From assembly GCA_006384855.1 (NCBI GenBank), contig VCJN01002143.1, positions 146,482 to 210,481 on the forward strand: 64,000 nt of DNA. The letters run 5' to 3'. Below, one piece after another: positions 24,186 to 35,210 of this stretch (its first letter is position 1; every line of letters begins with the position of its first letter). The notes below the pieces were generated by a model. That model was not told where the DNA came from. It did no database searches and saw nothing but the letters and a program-made list of their open reading frames with translations. The position numbers and the translations under genes were made by a program. Source of the stretch: Tetraselmis striata. Lineage: Eukaryota; Chlorophyta; Chlorodendrophyceae; Chlorodendrales; Chlorodendraceae.

Positions 24186-27100
24186 TCACTTCTTGCTGCC
24201 GTACAGCGCCCGCAGCCGTTCATTTTCCGCCTGCAAACGCCAAGTCAGGCTCACAGGCTTCAGGTTAGTTGCAACTAGATAGGCAGTGTTGTAAGATGGC
24301 GGCGGGGCACGCGGCAGGCAAGAGGTGAAAGGGGGGGGGCGCGCCTTGAGGTCCGATATCTTGGAATCTGTCTCCGCGCGGGTGCTCTTCTGGCGCTCCT
24401 GCGCTTCCTGCATGGCGGTGCAGAATGGCCAGGCCGTTGAGAGCATGCCCCGCAATGCCGCTAGGCTCCGTCCTACTCTGCGTGGCGCACGCACGCGAGG
24501 GGATGCCGAGCCACCCAAGCCCAACAGCGCCGCCCATGGTGACATCCCTTCTGGCCGCACCTAGGCGTTCCTAAGGAATTGAGGTTGGCATTCTCATTCT
24601 ATCTGTGCCGGTATGCAACAAACAAACGCATACAATCACCCCTCCCCATGATGTTGTCCCAGGCCACACAGACTACGGGTGCCCACGCGGTCATAAGTAC
24701 ACGAGGAGTAATGACGTGCACCACCTGTGGACGAAACTAAAGCAGATGTTCCCACAGCTTGCAAGCAACGCGAATCAGAGGCTTACATTTCGGGCGCTTA
24801 TAGGTCGCCAGCACCCGTATACACATATGCATGCACATGTGTGCGTGTCTTCGCATTGGGCAGGCAGGATCGCCACCCGGGACTGGTTATCCTTATGTGT
24901 CTTCCCCTTTAAGACACATGCGCTGGGTGAGTTCCATCCCAGAGAACCATCCATGCGCGCAGGCATGTGCGCGCATGTGTGTGTGTGTGTCTGGCCCCGG
25001 CACCCGAAACAACCCTTAAATAGCCCACATCTCGCAGCCAATGAGATGAATTTTGAATGGCCAGATAGCGCCGGCGCGGCATGCACACCCCACCATGGGC
25101 GCTGTGAAGAGCGCGCTACCCCAGCGCCAGCCCCCCCCTCCGCCCCCTCGAACCATCACATGACTGTCTGTGCCGCCCACCTGCAGCGCCTGGTCCGCCT
25201 TCTGCTCGCGCGTAACTGCCGCCTCCTCCTGCAGGCATCACAAGGAGTGCATAGCAGTGGTGGCGAGTCACTGTGTCGCCATATAGTGGTTGTGATGGTT
25301 GTGGCGGTGACGCTGCTTCATATGAGCGCACTGACGTAGGTAAACTGGTGGACACATAGGCCAAGGTGGAGAGAGGGGGGAGGAAAGGGGAAACGGAGGT
25401 GGGGAGGGCAGGAAGGGGGCTTGCCTGTCGCTGCTCGGAGCTACGCAGAACATTGTCCGCCTGAATTGCATGGCGGCCGCGGTGCATCAGACCGCAGCGG
25501 CACTACGGGTACGCTGTTATTGAGGCGCTCACGTTGCGGAAAGCAGGAACGCTGGTGGGTGCAGGAGACAGGTACTCGTAGTAAATGGGATGAGGGGGAT
25601 CGGTGGCGAGCAGCGCACGTCCCGCACGACGATCGCCTGCATGAGGAGCGCCAGCGTCATGGGCAGCGCCTTGAGCTGCGCAATCTGCACGGAAAGCGGC
25701 GCAAGCTGAATGCATGTTCACTGCGGGCGAGGGAGGGAGGGAGGGCGCTGCGGGATGATGGCAGAAGGGCTGAGAGCGGAGAAGGCCTGGCACTGCACCT
25801 GCACTGCGGACGCCCCATCTGCGGTCGTCAGCTCCGGGTCTGCGCCCCTCTGCAGTAGCACCTTCACCTGGGCCCACGGACAGCAATGGCGACCGCCAGG
25901 TGCCTCAGAGCCATGCATCCCATCTGGTGAATAAAAAGCACACAATCCATCCACCAAGGACAGTGTGGGCTGCTTTCACCACGCCACATCTCATCGACCG
26001 CAACGTTTAAAATGCTCATCCCTTCGCAAAAAATAAAACGCTGATAATTCGCACCTCTACGGTGACATTTACTACGTGGTGTGTTTGCAGTGTATTCTAC
26101 GAAAAAGTTGTTATGTCGCAGTTTTCAATTAGTGTCCTGTATATAAGGACCGTGGGTGGGTGGGGGGGGGGGGGTAAGATGTAATTAGTACGTTACTGTG
26201 TGCACTAAACAGATATACAAAAGGCCTGGCGGCCCACGGCGGCCATGCTTTGCCATGATGAAGAGAGTGCGTGCTCAGGAAGACGCGAGGTGTACGCAAA
26301 TGCCGCCATCATCTGCCAGCTGCTCGGGGGCTGTGGCCGCTCACCACTTCGCTGTGGTCCTCCCGTACGGCAGAGATGAGCGGAGTGGCGCCACTCCGGG
26401 ATTCGAAATTGGGCTTGGCGCCCTGCGCAGTATGTGCGTGTGTGTTGGCAGGAAGGGGGGGCTGTCAGAGATCAATGCCTGCAGTGAAATGTTGGCAGGA
26501 GGAATATGACAGACACCGCCGGTATTGGGCGGCTCCGCAGGGTGTAAGCGGGCGGTGAGACCAGCGAGCGCGTGGATTGCTGTAGAGGGGGGGGGGGGGG
26601 GGGGGGGGGGGGGTGGCGGCGCAACCTTGTCGATGAGCAGTGCCGCCATGTCGCAGTCGCCCTGGCTGCACGCGGTGATCAGCGCGGTGCCGCGCCCCGT
26701 CTCCATGTCCACCTCCGCACCCTGTTGCACATGTGCTCCGCATGCTCAGGATGCATATTGGTCAACAAACAGGCGCAGCAGCCCGAGGGGAGGAGGCAGT
26801 GCGCGAGGCAGACAGCCCAGAGCTGGGATCATTGCGGGGACTGCTGCACCTGCTCAATCAGGTACACCAGAACGTCCGCGTCGCCCAGCAGCACCGCCGC
26901 CCGCAGCGCTGTGTTGCCGTTTTTTGTCGCCTCGTTCGGCTTTGCGCCCGCCTGGCGGCAAGGACCAGCGCCCTTCAGCCAGTGGCCTCCCCCACATGCC
27001 GGGTAAGCCTGTAGGAGGTCAGCCTGGGGCAGGTGCGCACCTCCACCAGCAGCCGCAGCACGCCGAGGTGGCCGCCCTCTGCCGCTGCAACCAGCGGGCT

Positions 27101-27560
27101 GAGGCCAAGCTTCGTCTGGCAGTTGGGCGAGGTACCTGGGGGGCACAGGTGCAGCAGCCGGCTGGTGAGATGGAGCTGAGATAGTTCCGAGAGGGCAAAG
27201 ATCATAAATCGCAACAGGACATCGATGTGCGTGTGCGCGTGTGTGTGTGTGTGTGTGTGTGATAGAAGCAGCAGCAGTGAGAGTGCAAACTCGCGTAGTT
27301 ATGGCGCTCCCTGCTTTCATTTGTATTTTTTACTATTCGCGTTAGCGCATTATCAACAGGTTTCCGTGAAACCAGGGGGACAAGCGTCGATGAGAGAGGG
27401 GGTGGGGGTGAGGATGGAGACAGTGCAGTCGCACATTCCAGCAGCGACCGCACCGTCGCCTCGTCGCCGTCACGGCACGCCGCTACCAGGTCGTCCGCCA
27501 GTGGCTCAGCGTCCTGGTGTAGGACGATGCGGGAGTCGACAGATGTCGCGACGACGTAAG
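24186..27560 (-). CDS. Ankyrin-repeat / coiled-coil protein, 5' end unresolved
   Basis: Exons on the minus strand: about 27560-27430 (LADDLVAACRDGDEATVRSL), 27135-27041 (LSPLVAAAEGGHLGVLRLLV), 26951-26850 (NTALRAAVLLGDADVLVYLI), 26721-26626 (GTALITACSQGDCDMAALLI), about 25928-25803 (ALRHLAVAIAV then VKVLLQRGADPELTTADG), followed by short exons reading IAQLKALPMTLALLMQ, ADNVLRSSEQRQ, EEAAVTREQKADQALQ and EAQERQKSTRAETDSKISDL, and the last exon AENERLRALYGSKK with its stop at 24186. Four to five ankyrin repeats precede a heptad-like coiled coil, so it is probably a protein-protein adaptor. The first four repeats are one exon each, phase 0 throughout. Odd: in the fifth repeat the frame slips by one base near 25870. 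GT microsatellite and poly-C (coding sense) lie in its introns. Confidence 0.75.
27234..27262. repeat. (GT)n microsatellite
   Basis: Alternating GT run in an intron of the ankyrin gene, with a short GC interruption at its start. Confidence 0.9.
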
Positions 27561-28459
27561 TAAAACGTGTCGCACGTGGCGCGGGGAAGGACTGCAAGTG
27601 GATGGCGCATAAGAACGCTGCAGGTCGCGCAAACCCGGGGGGGGGGGGGGGGGGGGGGCATCTCGGGCGGAGACCTGCTGCCCGGGCGCCATCCGGAAGG
27701 ATCTTTGTATCGCGCGGTTCTCGACAAACGCAACGACGCTGACGAGCAAGTCAGTACCGAGACCAGCAGGGTTTTGCGGGTGGGTGGAGATATGCCTGTC
27801 ACTGTGAAGTGTGCACCGATAGAGCGTTCTTGTGTTGCGCTGGTACCAGGTGAGGGGTAACCCTCCTGGTACCGCCTGTAATATGCTGACTGTGTCTTCC
27901 GCGCGGCGGCCGGGAGCTACATAATCCTTTAAAATAGCTACCTGCTGCTGGTCGTAGGTAGCGACTGTATCATCTGAAAATACACTTACAGATGACGATC
28001 GTTACTTTATCGTTGGTTTATCGGTTTGACGATCAGCAGGTTTAAAAGTTATAAGGCGACTTATAGATCTTTTATCTTGTTTTAAGTACCCCGCAGGAGC
28101 CCCCCTTTTAGGGGCCCGTTTTAATATATTCTGCTTTACGCTGAAGCTAGTCCTGTTAAAGTACTATAAATGGGTTATTTGCAGATATATAATATGCCAC
28201 GGCATGAGGCCAGCAGCAGCAACAACAACATTAGCAGTCCAACAACAACACTAAACAACAATAGAGCATGCAGCAAGGCAACAATGAGCATGCGTAATGC
28301 AGATGGCAACATGTAGAGTGCAGAATGTAGACAACATGATTACATGTTGTGGTTGCTACGTTGCTACGTCCCCGACCCTCCCAGCCTCACGGCCTACCAT
28401 CTAGTTGCTGACTGTTGACAACTGCTGACTGCTGACAATGTACTCACAATGTTATTGTT
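27561..28459. other. Upstream region of the ankyrin gene and spacer
   Basis: The start codon of the ankyrin gene probably lies in 27561-27800, where a 20-base G run (27639-27658) interrupts the reading frames. From 27900 the region is AT-rich, with CAACA/AACAAC-rich sequence at 28200-28270 and no supported gene. Confidence 0.35.
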
Positions 28460-29013
28460 TCAAACTACCGGACGGAGCGCCTCACAAAGGGCTGGCTTCC
28501 ACGCCTGGGCTGCCTTGTGTTGCTGCCTCGGGTGTAACACTGCTGCTTGGCTGTGCGCGTCTTGTCCTGGTGGCTGTTGCGACTCTATGGCTGCAACCTG
28601 TGCGTTCCCCTTGCGTGCCTGCGTGAGGTCCTCACGTGCTGCACCATGTGCAACATCATCAGCCCGCTCCTTGCCCATCTTCTTCCTGGAGCCCACAAGG
28701 GGCTTGGCTCCTTGCCCGGAACAGTCCCTGCACACAGGCAGCACGGTGTGCCACTCTGCCTTAAGGTCTGTGGACACCACGCCCAACTTAGTGGTTGTGT
28801 CGTCACAACATGCAAGCAGATTTGCATCAAACCATGCAGCGGACTTAAGCTGTTGCAAGTAGTACTCGAATTGCACGGGTGACGAGCAGTCCATGTTGAC
28901 TCTGGCGATGAAGGTGCTGTAGTAGGCGTTGTCATCACCCAGTGGCTGCCCTCCGCATACGTAGTGATCACAGTTGATGGCATCCTCCATCTGCTGCTTG
29001 GCACACCTTGCAC
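28460..29013 (-). CDS. Unrecognised ORF, about 180 aa
   Basis: The open frame reads down to TGA at 28460 with even codon use. It contains CDHYVCGGQPLGDDNAYYST, FDANLLACCDDTTTKLGVVS and EWHTVLPVCRDCSGQG, with paired cysteines (CC, C-x2-C) that may bind metal. The C-terminal third is Gln/Ala/Lys-rich and low complexity. An upstream in-frame ATG lies at 28990; the frame continues above it, so a 5' exon is possible. Repeat-like CAACA sequence follows downstream. May be a transposon-derived fragment. Confidence 0.4.
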
Positions 29014-29880
29014 GCTGCGATACCAGCTGGAGTTGGCTTTGTCAGCGCATCAGCGTCCCACGGGTGGGAGGGTGTATATACATGCATACAACCTACATTA
29101 TTGTACATATAGACTGCACATGTGTCGTCGCGTACATGTATAAACATCGCTCTATGTATTTACTATATTTTACAGAAGAAATGCCAGTGACGTTCAGTGC
29201 CAACGACGCTGCATGGCTGCGTTTAGCCAGTAGTTTAAGCAGTATATATCGGAAACGGAAATGTTTTTCGAAAAGCAAGGACCCCTTCCTTTTCTCCCCA
29301 GATCTGGCGCTACCTAAAATAACAACAATAATCTAATCGGCCTAAAAATATCACTCTCTAATATCACGTAGTGTACTGGTCTGAAGATTTCTCAATATAT
29401 CTAACATAAATTTAATAGTGAATAAAAAAATAACAATTACCGCCCCAGCATGCCTACCGAGACATGCATAAGGACATCAAGGTTCACATAAGCTAATGCA
29501 ATATAAAGATTCCCACAAGCATCAGTCAATACCCCTGCAACACCAATGTGCCGTATCAGGCAGTCGTGGCGGTGCATGGCTTGCACCGATGGCTTGACGA
29601 CAGCAGACAGGTATGTCCCAGAAGTTCTGAACGCCTCTGCTTTCATTGGTGCAAGTATTCTTACAGACAAAATACATAAATGAACGCGTACGTTGTAAAT
29701 TGGCAGTCACGTGCCTCCTCATAAATTGGAATACAGCTGTTTGGATGATGAACTATCAAAATAGATCTGCCGGCATTGCACATCTAGCTACAGCTGCAGT
29801 GGCATCTTGTTGTGCTTCATTGTGGGTATCATTGCGTTTGTTAGGATTCATGCTGGATCCCAGAGTATGGCTCACACAGC
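29014..29880. other. AT-rich spacer
   Basis: No gene supported. The stretch 29060-29480 is distinctly AT-rich. The 3' UTR of the sulfotransferase gene should lie just below 29881 on the minus strand. Confidence 0.4.
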
Positions 29881-31256
29881 TCAGAGCTCATCCGCGAGGT
29901 CTGCCTGGAAGTGGCCTGTCCCATCCCACACTGGGTAGTGCAGGGTCTCGAAGTCCTCCTTGTACAGCTCCGCCACCATCTGGGCAACCTCGGGCGTGAA
30001 GTATGTCTCTACAAGGTCGAACGCGCCGGTGGAGTGAATGGTGCCACCTGTCGGGTTGCTCCCTTCGATGAGCTTCTTGGCGGTGTGCCTGCTGTGGATG
30101 TGCATAGAGTACTCGCAGCTTTTGCTCTCTGAGTGGTAATGCCCGCCGTGGTAGAAACAGCTGCGGCCGGTGAAGTCCTCCCAGCCAGAGGCGGCCAGCT
30201 CAGTGAGGCCAAACTTCTGCAGCAGGCAGGCGTACCACACAACCTCGCGCTCCAGCTTCAGCTGGTAAGTGTTGGGGTATTTCAGGCAGCTGATTGCCTG
30301 TGGGCACAGGTGGTGATTCATCTCGCACAGACGTGGGCCGCCATGGCGCGTCGCCACGTGGTGCAGCTCCTTGACAAACTCCGCAAACTGCACGCGCTGG
30401 CACTCCTCCAGAGTGCTGCAGTCATTCTTTCCCACTGTGGGGACCTTCATGTACTTCAGGTCCCCCGGCCTGACAGACCACTCACCACAGCCTCGCTTCC
30501 AGATGTCCTTCGACGAGTGGTGCTCGTCCCCGCAGTCGCCAACGACCTTGTTGAGGTACACGGACAGGATGCGGCTGTATGGGTTACGGGAGAAGAACCA
30601 GGTCGTGTAGTCGCCGGAGTTTGTGCCTCCGGGCTGGCCGAACATGTGCATCTTGTTGATGACCTGATCGCGGCAACACCTGTTCGTTCAGCGCGGGAAA
30701 TAGGAAGCGCGGCTCGGAGACGAGTCCAGCGGCCCGCAGCGGAGTGCTTTACGTCGATGGTCCCCAGGTGGGGCGTGATTTTCGGAAGCGGCGACGCCTG
30801 GGCTGGTGCTTTCATAGAACATACTGCGACTACCCGTGTAGGCACCGTACAACGAATGGCAGCGAATACTAGAACAGAAAAACGGCGGCACTACGTCGGT
30901 GTAACGGACTTGCTGGAACGCACCTCCTTTGCACTGGAGGGCTTCTTGTTGGTGTGCATCGCGAACAGAAGGCCGCCCCACATCCGGTTGCCGTTCTTCT
31001 GCGGCACGCAGAAGCGGTGGTTGCCGTAGCCCGCAGGCACGTAGAAGTTATGCGGCCGCGCCTTGCTATCCTTCTTCACAACGGGCGGCACGCTGCCCAG
31101 GAGCAGGTCGCCGCAGATCTCGGGGAGGTCTTCATCGGGAGTGATAATAGCCGTCACGGGACTAATGCTTTTCGCGCTGACCAGCAGCGGGAGCAGGAGA
31201 GGTAGCAGGACGGCCGTCACAAGACGCCCCGCCCGGGGGGCGCGACCGCTGCTCAT
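29881..31256 (-). CDS. Carbohydrate sulfotransferase (Sulfotransfer_2 type), 371 aa
   Basis: Two exons, 31256-30924 and 30663-29881, joined in phase 0 across a GTGCGT...AG intron. Starts MSSGRAPRAGRLVTAVLLPL: a basic N-terminus and Leu-rich signal peptide or anchor (about 11-28). Known role: transfer of sulfate from PAPS to sugar hydroxyls in the Golgi lumen. Seen: NHRFCVPQKNGNRMWGGLLF at the position of the 5'-phosphosulfate loop, though the usual K-x-G-C/S-T pattern is altered; WFFSRNPYSRILSVYLNK, the 3'-phosphate-binding R-x-P-x-x-R segment; several paired cysteines (CGEW, CSTLEEC, CEMNHHLC) typical of a lumenal fold; and the C-terminal YFTPEVAQMVAELYKEDF then HYP block. Likely decorates cell-wall or extracellular polysaccharide or glycoprotein; the substrate is not readable. 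Intact. Confidence 0.9.
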
Positions 31257-31738
31257 TCTTGCGCTGGGCCTACTAGTCGGGGTACTAGCCGGGGTTCACT
31301 GTGAGGGCAACACCACAGCACCGCAGCAATTTGCGCACGCCTGCAGCGGGAGGCTATGCCGCGTCCTGCCAATGACGCGCTATGGCTGGGCTACTGGTGT
31401 GGGCTGGACGCGCTGATTGTCGACGGGGGACCGCCGCCAGTGTAGACGGTTGGTGTGCGTCATTGCGTCAACAAGTGGTCAGGTCAGACCGAGCGCAGCG
31501 ACCCCGCCTTTCTCCTTCCCCAGTACTTTCCGTGCGTTCCCTAGACGCTGCACATATCCCTGTAAGTAAGGCTGTAACGAACATATAATCACCCCGCCTC
31601 TAGGCACGTGCCCGTGGTATGTGTTCCTGGTACGAGGAGTAGTCGCTACATGGAGCAGGGGTCGGCCCTCGCGGTTTTGGGAATGAAGTCATCGCGAGCT
31701 CTGTTCGCGAATAGTTCGCAAACTACACAAACTCGGGG
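31257..31738. other. Upstream region of the sulfotransferase gene
   Basis: Holds GTAGTCGCTA at 31639-31648. Ends where the retroelement's terminal word begins. No gene supported. Confidence 0.35.
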
Positions 31739-31861
31739 TTTCAAGTTGAGTCTGGTTTTGCCAAAAAGATTGCGAAGGCCGTTTTACACGGTCAAGTGCC
31801 GAAATTGGCAGGAAGGTAAGGTAACGTGAAAAGCGTGGAGGGAAAACGGAGTCAGGGAGGG

Positions 31862-32051
31862 CGCTGCGTGTAACGCAGCGAAAACTGGAAGATGGCGGGC
31901 TCAGCTGTTATGGCTGCTTTTATGTCTACTCGTGCTGCACCCAAAAAGCAGGGCGCAACGACAGGTGCCTAGTTCCCGTACCACTGAGCAGCACTTGTAG
32001 CTAAAAAGCGGTTAGGTCAAGGGAGGAAACCCCATAAACTAGTTTAGATCA
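31862..32051. repeat. Split direct repeat A2 of the retroelement
   Basis: Near-identical to 34832-35022 over about 190 bases, in the same orientation. Begins with the small palindrome CTGCGTGTAACGCAG. Flanked on both sides by the 25-base B word. Confidence 0.9.
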
Positions 32052-32124
32052 TTTCAAGTTGAGTCTGGTTTTGCCAGTCATGAGCGAACGGAGAGAGCGG
32101 TGGATTTGACGGAGAAGGGGTAGC

Positions 32125-33221
32125 GCCAGGTCATGAAGGAGGCACCGGGAAGGCCACCGCTGCGGAGTCCTGTTGGACTTGAAAGTGGCGGAGGGGCGCG
32201 ATGTGGCCGAAAAAGAACCACACGCCAGGTGAAGGAAGAACGTTGGGGTCGATGTAGTCCAAAACGACGTCGGAGTTAGTGGCCCAGCCGCCTTGGTAGC
32301 GAATGTGGGACAATGGAGCTCCGATGGCGTTAGCGGCAGACGCTGCTCCCTTGCGAAGGTTGTGTGAGGTCCATGAACCGCCGGCGGGGGGGGGGCAGCA
32401 CCGACAAGACGGACGGCTGTATAGACAGCCAGTCCGACATTGTAGCGGCGGTTCAAGGTTTTGACTGCTCGCTTACTTGCGGTGACCGCCCATAAGTTTG
32501 TTTCAGCCAAGGCAACAGTGACCAAGGGGACATACTGTACGTTGTCGATGAAGTGGTGCAGGAGACGTGCAACTCGGGGGTGTTCAGACACCGGAAGGAG
32601 AAGCACGCGCAGGTCGTCGGGTCCCCGTCGGCCAGCGCGGCCTTTCTCGCGGTACACCTGCATAGTATTGTTGCAATCGTCGACATGCACATCCGGCACT
32701 CGGCAGGAGACGCCAATAAGTCCCCTGGCAAAGAACATGAAGTTGACTGCCGAAGCCACGAGGGCTCGGAAGTCGTGCTGCTACTCTGTGGTGTGAGCAG
32801 ACACAATCAACTCGGCCTTCTCGACGAAGCTTTAAGCTACATCAGCAGGCAGAGGAACTCGCAAAGAAGCGGCTTCCAAACGGCGCTGCTGCAACATAAG
32901 TCCACGCCGAGCCGCAGTAAGGTGCAAGCTGTCCTTTGCGAGTGAGTCGAGGTTGTTAAGCTCGAAGAACGTGTTGATCGCAGACAGATAGGGCTGCAGC
33001 GACTTAGCCCCAACGTGCCCTCGCTCTCCAATCCATGAAACGTACCGGACGACAGTAGCAGTGGTTGCCTCCAGCGGGCTGATGTTCTCGGAGTCGTGGC
33101 AGAACTCCGCGAATTGAGACAGTCTGCCTGCGTAACTCCTAAGTGGCTGAGCGGTGAGGGAGCCGGAGAGCAGGTCGAGCGTCCGCTGCCCTAACTCGTG
33201 TGAGCCGAAAGCATCATGCAC
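32125..33221 (-). pseudogene. Tyrosine recombinase, interrupted
   Basis: N-terminal DNA-binding part in one frame (33221-32832): GSLTAQPLRSYAGRLSQFAE, RYVSWIGERGHVGAKSLQPY and LSAINTFFELN. After a stop, a second frame (32759-32400) carries NFMFFARGLIGVSCRVPDVH with the first catalytic Arg region. The C-terminus, in a further frame (about 32370-32131), has WTSHNLRKGAASAANAIG (H-x-x-R), QGGWATNS and VVLDYIDP with the nucleophile Tyr. The same C-terminal motifs occur in the second recombinase at 58265-58460. Function when intact: integration of circular cDNA. Stops and frame changes make it non-coding now. Confidence 0.85.
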
Positions 33222-33289
33222 TCGAGATCGCAGTGAAGCAGCCCCGGGAGCGACAGCTTCGGGCTCGTTAATTACGTAAGTGCGTCGTT

Positions 33290-33823
33290 TTACCGACAGA
33301 GTGGCGGGGGGCGACTACTGTTAGCAAAGTACTCGGCAACATCGGTTTGGTTCCCGAGGGTTGGCCGATAGTTGGTGGACGGGTTTGCAGCAGCACTAGT
33401 ACGGGTTTGCGGGGCTAGGTTCGGGTAAGAGGGCCGCCCCGCGCGCCCTTCACACTCGTAGCGCCTGTCACGCGCGTAACGTACACGCGCGAAGCTTGGT
33501 CGTTGCGAACCAATTGTAACACGCAGTGTGACAACCGACGGACGCAGTGATGAGATGGGACGGGAGGCGGTTGGTTGAGCCGCCGTGTGCATGTGTGCGG
33601 ATGGTTGAGCCGCACTCGGCTGTAGCTGTAAGAAGCGCCGCACCGAGGAAGGTCTAAATGAAGTCTGCAATGTGGGGGGGGGGGGGGGGGGGGGGGTCAG
33701 GTCCTGACACAGGGCGCTCATCCCGTCGTTATTGAGCTACTAGGGTGCGCTTTGCGGCGGTCACCGAAAGGTGGCCTCGCAAAGCTCCAAGCCAGCAGCT
33801 CCGACGAAAGGCGCCCCACACCG
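33290..33823. other. Internal spacer of the retroelement with poly-G
   Basis: Lies between Gag and recombinase, where an RT/RNase H would be expected. Contains a G run at about 33674-33696 and no RT motif in any frame. Confidence 0.5.
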
Positions 33824-34689
33824 TCACTCGTGCTCACCTTCGAGGCCACGCCCGCGTCCACCACCACGTCCTCGCCCACGCCCGCGTCCTGCAGCCGCTG
33901 CCGCTACCCGAGCAGTAGCGGTTACTTTTGCGTTGCTGGCAACGGTCGCCTCGAAGACGCGACGCTCGTGCGCGTAGTCCATCATGAGGTCCCCGAAAAT
34001 CGCGGAACCCAGATGCTCAGAAAGAAAAAAAGCATGCTGAAAGTGCTGGGCTCGCAACACGTCCAGAACACCTTGGTCACCATGCACGCACTTGACCTCA
34101 TTAGGCCTCCGTAGGAAGGCCAAACGAAAGCGAAACGCCTTGTCGATGGCTTCGGCGTGGTTCCGAGCTCTCGCGAGGTAGGGGGTGAAGTCCTGACGTG
34201 CAACAAGGACGTCGCGCAAAAACTCGTCGAAAGCCACGAAAAGTGCGGCCATGTGGGCGCCGAAACACGACATCCGCAGATACCCCTCTTGGGCCGGCAG
34301 ACGCCGGTCATCCTGCTTGAGGTCGTACTCGTTCGTTAGGTCGGTGCTCAGGGGGAAGAGTCCGGGCACTCGACTGACCGGTCGAACGGCCTCGTACCCA
34401 GACTCTGCTCGCTGCAGTAGCTCTGACACCGCTAGGTAGTCATCCTCGTCACTCACGGATTTTGCTCCGACACGGCCGCTCTAGGCTAGCTCTAGCAAGT
34501 CGGGGCGCTCTGCGGCTCCCCCGCTGCTTGTCGGCTGTCCCGCGATGCGCTGCCCGGAACCAGAGCCATGTGCCCCATCTCCATCAACAACGCGGTCACG
34601 AGCCGTCAATTGGGCCAACGCTCTTGCAAGCTCGCGCAGCAATGTAGACTGGGCCTTCACGTTTGCGTGTAGCGATTCGAGCGTCGGCT
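33824..34689 (-). pseudogene. Gag-like ORF with RG-rich tail, one in-frame stop
   Basis: The main open part (34456-33824, 210 codons) starts SDEDDYLAVSELLQRAESGY, runs through a helical region (HMAALFVAFDEFLRDVLVAR, AIDKAFRFRLAFLRRPNEVK) and ends in a [13 protein letters not shown] tail, as in nucleic-acid-binding Gag proteins. Upstream the same frame stays open to about 34689 apart from TAG at 34481-34483. It reads LHANVKAQSTLLRELARALA, a coiled-coil-like segment, then QLTARDRVVDGDGAH. The plus-strand copy at 63621-64000 encodes the same sequence in the same order without that stop, which shows the stop is a lesion. Confidence 0.8.
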
Positions 34690-34831
34690 CAACGACGGGT
34701 TATCCATATATATGGCATGGTAACGCACGGATGTACGGATGAGAATATCACACACGGGTGGTGAGCCGGGTGTGGTCTTGAACAACCTGGGATGACCTTG
34801 CTCGCAACATGATACGAGACAATTTTAACAT

Positions 34832-35022
34832 CGCTGCGTGTAACGCAGCGAAAACTGGAAGATGGCGGGCTCAACTGTTATGGCTGCTTTTATGTATATT
34901 CGTGCGGCACCCAAAAAGGGCGCAACGACATGTGCCTAGTTCCCGTACCACTGAGCAGCACTTGTAGGTGAAATAAAGCGGTTAGGTCAAGGGAGGAAAC
35001 CCCATAAACTAGTTTAGATCAT
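34832..35022. repeat. Split direct repeat A1 of the retroelement
   Basis: Direct repeat partner of 31862-32051. Ends CCCATAAACTAGTTTAGATC, a terminal word also found with changes in the 60.3-63.3 kb element (ACTAGTTTAGAAC). Confidence 0.9.
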
Positions 35023-35210
35023 ATCGTCCCGGCGTGTCCTGGGTTTACCCGGTTGATGCATTAGCCCTTCGGGGTTCGAATGAGGCAATGGTCTTCGGCG
35101 GGCTACGCCAGACCTACGACTGCAATTGGCGCAAGAGGTCAAGTGCTGGGCGGCTTCGGCCGATGTCCTGGGGCGAACTTTACTTTTACTTTTACATCAT
35201 TGATAAAATA

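Larger units (their letters stand above)
31739..35022 (-). mobile_element. Tyrosine-recombinase (PAT/TOC/DIRS-like) retroelement with Gag and recombinase, no RT
   Basis: Read on the minus strand the order is A1 (34832-35022), Gag-like ORF, recombinase, B1 (32052-32076), A2 (31862-32051), B2 (31739-31763). A1 and A2 are about 190 bases and nearly identical (both hold GGTTAGGTCAAGGGAGGAAA and CCCATAAACTAGTTTAGATC). B1 and B2 share 25 identical bases (TTTCAAGTTGAGTCTGGTTT then TGCCA). This A1-ORFs-B1-A2-B2 arrangement is the split-direct-repeat structure known for PAT-, Kangaroo- and TOC-type elements. No reverse transcriptase lies between Gag and recombinase, so the copy is incomplete. Coding parts are interrupted. 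Confidence 0.85.
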
